DNA from: Cyanobacterium sp. T60_A2020_053
GTDB lineage: Bacteria > Cyanobacteriota > Cyanobacteriia > Cyanobacteriales > Cyanobacteriaceae
Direction of reading: 5' to 3'
Length of the DNA: 38,890 bases
Assembly (NCBI GenBank): GCA_015272165.1
Contig: JACYMF010000013.1
Location: 1-38,890, forward strand
The notes under the pieces are model-generated. The model saw only the letters and a list, made by a program, of their open reading frames with translations. It made no database searches and was not told the DNA's origin. Made by a program: the position numbers and the translations under genes. Each line of letters opens with the position of its first letter. The first letter of the stretch is position 1. Of this stretch, positions 34,515-38,890 are shown in pieces.

Positions 34515-35117
34515 TTAAATTATTGTTGATATTTCTTGATCAATTTGTCGATAAAGTTGCTCTTTATTACCATTATTATTTAAAATAAAATCACCTTTTT
34601 TCACTTTTTCAGACAAAGACATTTGACTATTAATACGCATTAGCGCCCCTCGCCGATCCAAGTTATTGCGAGTTTGTAACCTTATTAACTGCTGTGATAA
34701 ATCACAATAAACTACCCAAATTACTGAAGTTAAATCAGCCATATTAGCTTCAAAAAGTAACGGCACTGAAAGAATTATGATCGAACTGGGTAAACTACTA
34801 ATTTTTTCTGTAATCTTTTTATAAACAAAAGGATGTATTAGTGATTCTAACCAGATTTTTTCTTGCTGATTATTAAAGATGATTTCTCCCAATTTTTGAC
34901 GGTTTAAATGACCATTATCAAAACTAATTTGATCACCATAACGCATCATAATTAAATCATAAATGGGGGTATTAATTGCCACCGCCTCTCTAGCTAAAAT
35001 ATCAGCATCAATTACAGGAAATTGATATTTTTCCGCTAAATAATGGGTAACAGTAGTTTTTCCAGTAGCGATTCCTCCCGTTATGCCAATTACAATAGAG
35101 TCGTTAAATTTTTTCAT
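34515..35117 (-). CDS. coaE: Dephospho-CoA kinase
   Basis: Last step of coenzyme A synthesis: ATP-dependent 3'-phosphorylation of dephospho-CoA. The 200 residues show P-loop GGIATGKTTV (about 14-23), the substrate motif VIDADILAREAV and the Walker-B/lid segment SLPSSIIILSVPLLFEANM followed by DRRGALMRINSQ. Length is typical. The ATG start gives the family N-terminus MKKFNDSIVIGITGG. The gene stands alone, convergent with the LpxB-like gene. Confidence 0.95.
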   Translation of the reverse strand: MKKFNDSIVIGITGGIATGKTTVTHYLAEKYQFPVIDADILAREAVAINTPIYDLIMMRYGDQISFDNGHLNRQKLGEIIFNNQQEKIWLESLIHPFVYKKITEKISSLPSSIIILSVPLLFEANMADLTSVIWVVYCDLSQQLIRLQTRNNLDRRGALMRINSQMSLSEKVKKGDFILNNNGNKEQLYRQIDQEISTII

Positions 35118-35296
35118 ATTTGTTTAGTCGAGATTTAGAGGAATATTTTTGTAATTCTCCAAAAAAAAGGGACAAAGAAAATTATTACTGTTTGTTATAA
35201 ATGATAATTTTCTCTTTTGAGAATAGTGTCAATATAATTACTAATAACAAGATAGTTTTATTGAGTTGTAAATGTATCATTATTTGAAGAATTTTA

Positions 35297-35317
35297 CCCT
35301 CTCAGTATTGGAGAGGG
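35297..35317. terminator. GC-rich hairpin after the small exported protein gene
   Basis: CCCTCTC (35297-35303) and GAGAGGG (35311-35317) around a 7-base loop. On the minus strand it lies 36 bases after the stop of the gene at 35353-35673. The following T-rich stretch is weak, so it may alternatively be a plain mRNA 3' hairpin. Confidence 0.45.
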
Positions 35318-35352
35318 GTATAGTTAGTTATTTAATTGAGAGTAAATAAAAA

Positions 35353-35673
35353 CTAATTAATTTCTTCTTCCGTTTGTTTTTGTTGGCGCATTTCGAGGAT
35401 TCTTTGCTGTTGTTGTTGTCGAAAATTTTGGGCTTCTTGATCAATTTTACGGTCAGAGTTATTAACAAAATCGGCAGAATTAAGGCGATTGATACGATTC
35501 GCATTATGAATTAAATCCATGGGATTAAAGCTATCTCCGTAGAGAGAATTTTGTTCATTATTTTGAAAAGGATTATTTCCACTAGAATTATTGGTTTGAG
35601 CTTCTATTTTTGGAGTAATTAAAAGCAGAAAACTAGAACTGAGTACAAGAGAAATCAATTTATATTTTTGCAT
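35353..35673 (-). CDS. Small exported hypothetical protein, Asn/Gln-rich
   Basis: 106 residues from ATG at 35673 (a further ATG at 35688 would add five residues before the signal). The N-terminus is a signal peptide (LISLVLSSSFLLLITP, likely cleaved at IEA-QT). The mature part is Asn-rich at first (NNSSGNNPFQNNEQNSLYGD), then helical and Gln-rich (NFRQQQQQRILEMRQQKQ), possibly coiled coil. Function unknown; it resembles small periplasmic proteins of unicellular cyanobacteria. It is on the same strand as the ABC permease, 37 bases downstream of it. Confidence 0.65.
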   Translation of the reverse strand: MQKYKLISLVLSSSFLLLITPKIEAQTNNSSGNNPFQNNEQNSLYGDSFNPMDLIHNANRINRLNSADFVNNSDRKIDQEAQNFRQQQQQRILEMRQQKQTEEEIN

Positions 35674-35725
35674 AGTAAATAGATACATAATCTTAATGAA
35701 ATTGGTTAGAAACTAAATAATTTTT

Positions 35726-36607
35726 TTAAGCAAAACGGCGACTTAACAGAGGTTTAATGGTAAATAAAATTAATCCATCAATAACTGTTAAAATTATTAA
35801 AACTGTACTAAAACTTAAATCTGTCCAAGGAGTATTAACCACAACACTACTCAAATTCCAAACATCATTTTGATAAATATAACGAATTGGCTCAATGGCA
35901 TAAGTAAGAGGATTTAAACTAGCAATAACTTGTAACCAGTTTGCCATAAAATTCATCGGTGCTAAGGCGGTACTAGCAAATAATAATGGCAAATTAATAA
36001 CAAATATAACAGCTAATAATTCGATATGTCCGGGTAAAGCAAATGCTAAACCTAGACTTAATCCTGTTACTCCTAAAACAATTAGGAAAGTAATTAATAT
36101 AATTGCCAATAATCCTGTTAAATTAGGTAATCCAGCGCCCGTAAAACTACTCGCAGTGATAATCACTATCGTTTGAATTAAACTAAGACTAATAATATAA
36201 ATAGTCGAAGCCATAACAATAGAAAAACGAGTAGAAAGAGGGGCAACTAAAAGACGATTTAAGAAACCAAATTCACGATCAAACATAATAGGTAAACCAG
36301 CATTTAAAGCACCCGAGAAAGCAGTAAAAACAATGATACCGGGAGCTAAAAATTTACCATAACTAAACCCTTCACCAAATAAACTTTGAGGTGCATTATA
36401 GAATAAAGCACCGAACAAAATTAACCACATAAAAGGTTGAATTACTCCTGCTACGAGGGTAGAAGGGCGTCGTTTCAACTGAATAAAAAGACGTGTTGTG
36501 AGTGCGAATGTTTCCTGAAAAAAATCACCTAAGAAATTATTTTCAATTTGGTTATTATTGGTGACGGGCGCTAGAATTGCTTGATACTTGTCGATAGTCT
36601 GAGTCAT
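35726..36607 (-). CDS. ABC-2 type transporter permease (DrrB-like)
   Basis: A 293-residue permease with six predicted membrane segments after a cytosolic N-terminus (FFQETFALTTRLFIQLKRRP). Family landmarks are QPFMWLILFGALFY, the APLSTRFSIVMAST segment that contacts the ATPase, and LNPLTYAIEPIRYIYQ near the C-terminus. Such subunits export lipids, polysaccharides or drugs together with a separate ATP-binding protein. No ATPase gene is in this neighbourhood; the partner is elsewhere, as often in cyanobacteria. Substrate unknown. Confidence 0.88.
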   Translation of the reverse strand: MTQTIDKYQAILAPVTNNNQIENNFLGDFFQETFALTTRLFIQLKRRPSTLVAGVIQPFMWLILFGALFYNAPQSLFGEGFSYGKFLAPGIIVFTAFSGALNAGLPIMFDREFGFLNRLLVAPLSTRFSIVMASTIYIISLSLIQTIVIITASSFTGAGLPNLTGLLAIILITFLIVLGVTGLSLGLAFALPGHIELLAVIFVINLPLLFASTALAPMNFMANWLQVIASLNPLTYAIEPIRYIYQNDVWNLSSVVVNTPWTDLSFSTVLIILTVIDGLILFTIKPLLSRRFA

Positions 36608-36794
36608 AGTAGCTTATCATTACACTTTTTTCTTATTCTAACTCAATGATTATGACTCTCTCACTTTGAGTATGTAAATTGTTGATTAGGGTAGGCAACA
36701 GGCAAAAGGCAACAGTTAATAGTTTGAGCTATTTTTAAGAATGACTAACCTTATTAAAACCTTTGCGCCTCTGCGTCTTTGCGAGACATAAATA

Positions 36795-37424
36795 CTAACC
36801 GTAATAGGGAAAAACATTTTCCCATGTTGAAAAATGCTGATTTTTAACTTCTTGATGCCATTTTAACTCAGCTATTGCTAATAAATCTGGGGCATTATTT
36901 CCTAAATCATCAGGAGCAATAATTAATGAGGAATTTTCTAAGTATTGGCTTTGATATTTATCACATATTTCTGTCCATTTTTCATTATCAAATAATTGAT
37001 TTGGCAATATATTTACTATAGTTTTATCTCTTAAATTTACTTGATAAATGCTTCCATAGACTTGTTTTTGATTAGCTTTCATGGTAGTTAAAAAAATCTC
37101 TCGATGAGTTTTTTGTGCTTCATGCCAAGCCAAAGTTTCTAAGGTTGAAATGCCATAGAGAGGTATATTTAACTGTTGAGCTAAAGTCCTAGCTGTAACT
37201 ACACCAATACGGGCGCTGGTATAACTTCCCGGTCCTATAGCTACTGCTATAAACTCTAAATCATGCCATTTTAAAGGATTAATAAATAATGCTAATTTTT
37301 CTTGTAAATACTGTCCTAAAGTTCTGCCTAAATCCCAAGACGAAAATTTAATTTTTCCCTCTTTATCTCTTAAACTTAGCCCTAACTCTCCGCTACTGGT
37401 ATGTAATGCTAATCCGATACTCAT
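36795..37424 (-). CDS. tsaB: tRNA threonylcarbamoyladenosine biosynthesis protein TsaB
   Basis: A 209-residue member of the ASKHA fold. TsaB forms a complex with TsaD and TsaE that transfers threonylcarbamoyl to A37 of ANN-decoding tRNAs. The conserved VAIGPGSYTSARIGVVTAR (about 61-79) is present, with Tyr and Ser in place of the common FTGLR. The N-terminal strand is LALHTSSGELGLSL and GISTLETLAW follows. It is slightly short at the C-terminus, as usual in cyanobacteria. It is divergent from pyrB, 69 bases apart. Confidence 0.9.
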   Translation of the reverse strand: MSIGLALHTSSGELGLSLRDKEGKIKFSSWDLGRTLGQYLQEKLALFINPLKWHDLEFIAVAIGPGSYTSARIGVVTARTLAQQLNIPLYGISTLETLAWHEAQKTHREIFLTTMKANQKQVYGSIYQVNLRDKTIVNILPNQLFDNEKWTEICDKYQSQYLENSSLIIAPDDLGNNAPDLLAIAELKWHQEVKNQHFSTWENVFPYYG

Positions 37425-37456
37425 ATTAAATTTTAAATACGATGCTTAAAATAGTA

Positions 37457-37462
37457 TATAAT
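37457..37462 (+). promoter_or_regulatory. Perfect -10 box of the pyrB promoter
   Basis: TATAAT at 37457-37462, 31 bases before the ATG. No good TTGACA is seen 16-18 bases upstream, so the -35 is poor or activator dependent. Confidence 0.45.
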
Positions 37463-37493
37463 CTTGTGAGTAAAAGCGAAAAATACAGCGCCC

Positions 37494-38483
37494 ATGACCG
37501 TTACCACTGCTTGGCAGAAAAGGCATATCATCTCCTTAGACGATTTTACCATCGAAGAATACAACACCGTTTTAAGCACTGCTTCTAGTTTTCAGGATGT
37601 GTTGAAAAGTAGAACAAAAAAAGTTGCCGCCTTACAGGGTAGAGTGGTGGCTAATATGTTTTTTGAACCTTCTACTCGCACTCGTAGTAGTTTTGAACTG
37701 GCAGCCAAAAGACTTTCAGCAGATATTCTCAATTTTGCACCGGGTAGTTCATCCTTAACAAAGGGTGAAACGATTCTCGACACAGCAAAAACATATTTGG
37801 CGATGGGCGCTGATATTATGGTAATACGTCATAGTCACTCTGGTGTACCGTTAAATATTGCACAGGAAATGGATCGACTAGACACAGGGGTAAGTATTTT
37901 TAATGCAGGGGATGGTTTGCACCAACACCCCTCTCAAGGTTTACTAGATTTATTTACCATTTGTAGTTTACTAGATGAAAAAAACCCTCACATTGAACTT
38001 TTAGCAGGGAAAAAAATTGCTATTGTGGGTGATATTCTTCATTCAAGGGTAGCGCGCTCCAATCTTTATAGCTTACTGGCGGCGGGCGCCCTCCTCCATT
38101 TAGCAGCGCCCCCCACCCTATTACCAGCATTATTCGCTCAAACTGTCAAGGCTGAATGTCAAGATCGTTTATTTATTCACTGGGAATTATCTCCAGCTTT
38201 AAAAGATGCTGATTTTGTAATGACATTAAGACTGCAAAAAGAGCGCATGAGTAATTATTTATTACCCAGTTTGAGAGAATACCATCACCTATTTGGTATT
38301 ACCGCCGAGAAATTATCCTTATGTAAACCAGATGTAAAAATATTGCACCCGGGCCCAGTTAATCGAGGGGTGGAAATTAGTTCAGAATTAATGGATGATC
38401 CTCAATTTAGCTTAATTTCTCAACAAGTTACCAGTGGTGTAGCTGTCAGGATGGCTTTACTATACCTCATCGGTAATTCTTGA
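37494..38483 (+). CDS. pyrB: Aspartate carbamoyltransferase catalytic subunit
   Basis: First committed step of pyrimidine synthesis: carbamoyl phosphate plus aspartate to carbamoylaspartate. The 329 residues include the carbamoyl phosphate loop [13 protein letters not shown] (about 56-68), HRHSHSG-like [26 protein letters not shown] (about 138-152), the aspartate-domain [10 protein letters not shown] and [11 protein letters not shown]. All active-site motifs are present. No pyrI regulatory gene or pyrC adjoins. The ATG is immediately preceded by the heptamer AGCGCCC, so there is no room for a Shine-Dalgarno sequence at the usual place. Confidence 0.97.
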   Translation: MTVTTAWQKRHIISLDDFTIEEYNTVLSTASSFQDVLKSRTKKVAALQGRVVANMFFEPSTRTRSSFELAAKRLSADILNFAPGSSSLTKGETILDTAKTYLAMGADIMVIRHSHSGVPLNIAQEMDRLDTGVSIFNAGDGLHQHPSQGLLDLFTICSLLDEKNPHIELLAGKKIAIVGDILHSRVARSNLYSLLAAGALLHLAAPPTLLPALFAQTVKAECQDRLFIHWELSPALKDADFVMTLRLQKERMSNYLLPSLREYHHLFGITAEKLSLCKPDVKILHPGPVNRGVEISSELMDDPQFSLISQQVTSGVAVRMALLYLIGNS

Positions 38484-38560
38484 TTTTCTTTTTCAATAAC
38501 TGACATTACCCATAATAAAACTTAAAATACTAATTTTTCGTTCGCACTTAACCGTTAAAA

Positions 38561-38814
38561 CTATATCATAAATAAGATAAAAGCTAAAGCCATTACTACA
38601 AACTTAGGCTGTTGTGCCTTTGTCATAGGTACAACGGTTATAACATTGCTCTTAGCACAATAAATAAGATTATCCAATACTTGGATTCGCCATAGTGGTA
38701 TTTTTTGGAAATCTTCATATTGGGAAGTTGCTGGTAAGTGTTTTCTTAAAAAAAATCCAACTTTTTCAGGGTCAAACAGAAATGAATTTTCTATTCGTCT
38801 TGTTAATTCTTGAC
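38561..38814 (-). pseudogene. C-terminal fragment of an unidentified gene cut at an insertion boundary
   Basis: An open minus-strand frame without a start codon, running from the element boundary to TAG at 38561-38563 (about 85 codons). It reads ECQELTRRIENSFLFDPEKV, FFLRKHLPATSQYEDFQKIP, LWRIQVLDNLIYCAKSNVIT and VVPMTKAQQPKFVVMALAFI. It is well formed (charged amphipathic body and hydrophobic end) and no in-frame stop occurs, so it is probably the 3' part of a real gene whose 5' part lies beyond the element. I do not recognise the family. Confidence 0.5.
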
Positions 38815-38890
38815 ACTCCCACCACTAAACCCTACGGGTTATAGTGGGGGATTCTTGGTTCACCGACTCGCCGTTAGACGACAGCCCATA
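38815..38890 (+). mobile_element. End of an IS200/IS605-type element (runs off the window)
   Basis: After TTGAC (38810-38814) comes ACTCCCACCACTAAACCC, which folds with GGGTT and TAGTGGGGG into an imperfect hairpin (38818-38850) followed by ATTCTTGGTTCACCGAC. Hairpin ends beside a TTGAC/TTGAT target and this sequence style are typical of cyanobacterial IS200/IS605 (TnpA/TnpB) elements. The body and any transposase lie outside the window. The orientation, that this is the left end, is inferred from the flanking TTGAC. Confidence 0.5.

Noticed and set aside
36765-36790. TTGCGCCTCTGCGTCTTTGC-like string before tsaB's 3' end
   Set aside because: A simple repeated string common in cyanobacterial gaps; no gene or structure supported here.
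1-38890. tRNA, rRNA, tmRNA, CRISPR array, known riboswitches
   Set aside because: No T-arm consensus with matching stems, no spaced direct repeats of 25-40 bases, and no recognisable TPP, cobalamin or similar core was found on either strand by reading.

Overview
The window is a piece of a low-GC cyanobacterial chromosome. The evidence is gene content: Thf1/Psb29, a split-intein DnaE N-half, a carotenoid oxygenase, a DUF4912 protein, a plastid-type (Ycf52-like) GNAT, a cyanobacterial LpxB-like protein and a TIGR02450 Trp-rich protein. The style (AT-rich, mostly single-gene transcription units, many small intergenic repeats, and the heptamer GGGCGCT instead of the usual HIP1 octamer GCGATCGC) suggests a unicellular Chroococcales-type organism such as Geminocystis or Cyanobacterium. 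That assignment is inference.

Layout. 1-4.8 kb: orphan ribbon-helix-helix protein, a GTPase with a membrane tail, a Trp-rich small protein, an OmpR-family regulator, TatC and a ParA-like ATPase. 5-8 kb: DUF4912 protein with its terminator, a long gap with repeats and one possible micro-ORF, and a SpkB-like Ser/Thr kinase. 8.2-12.5 kb: an exopolysaccharide export pair (Wza-like outer-membrane protein and Wzc-like co-polymerase/ATPase) and an EVE-domain protein. 12.5-16.1 kb: gene remnants, a 112-bp element with terminal inverted repeats, dnaE-N ending in a split-intein half, and a palindrome cluster. 16.1-21.2 kb: carotenoid oxygenase, queG, a repeat cluster, a membrane pentapeptide-repeat protein and thf1. 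21.2-25.3 kb: small hypotheticals, a lipoprotein with a collagen-like tract, a second pentapeptide-repeat protein, a GNAT, a decayed hicB copy and an intact hicAB pair. 25.3-30.8 kb: alaS, a CheY-like receiver, thiL and an alpha/beta hydrolase. 31-38.5 kb: RHH-like protein, C-terminal processing protease, LpxB-like protein, coaE, a small exported protein, an ABC-2 permease, tsaB and pyrB. The right edge holds a gene cut by what looks like the end of an IS200/IS605-type element.

Most genes are housekeeping or conserved cyanobacterial genes and do not form one pathway. The only clear functional pairs are the two polysaccharide export genes and hicAB; the protease and LpxB-like genes may be co-transcribed. 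No tRNA, rRNA or CRISPR array was seen.

The most unusual signal is distributed. The heptamer GGGCGCT/AGCGCCC occurs about 75-80 times by eye on both strands, often inside a longer consensus close to GGTGANGGGCGCT. It lies in genes and in gaps, abuts the pyrB start codon, and has apparently expanded into the collagen-like tract of the lipoprotein at 21.5-22.5 kb. Several families of short tandem repeats also run into gene 3' ends and supply C-terminal residues.
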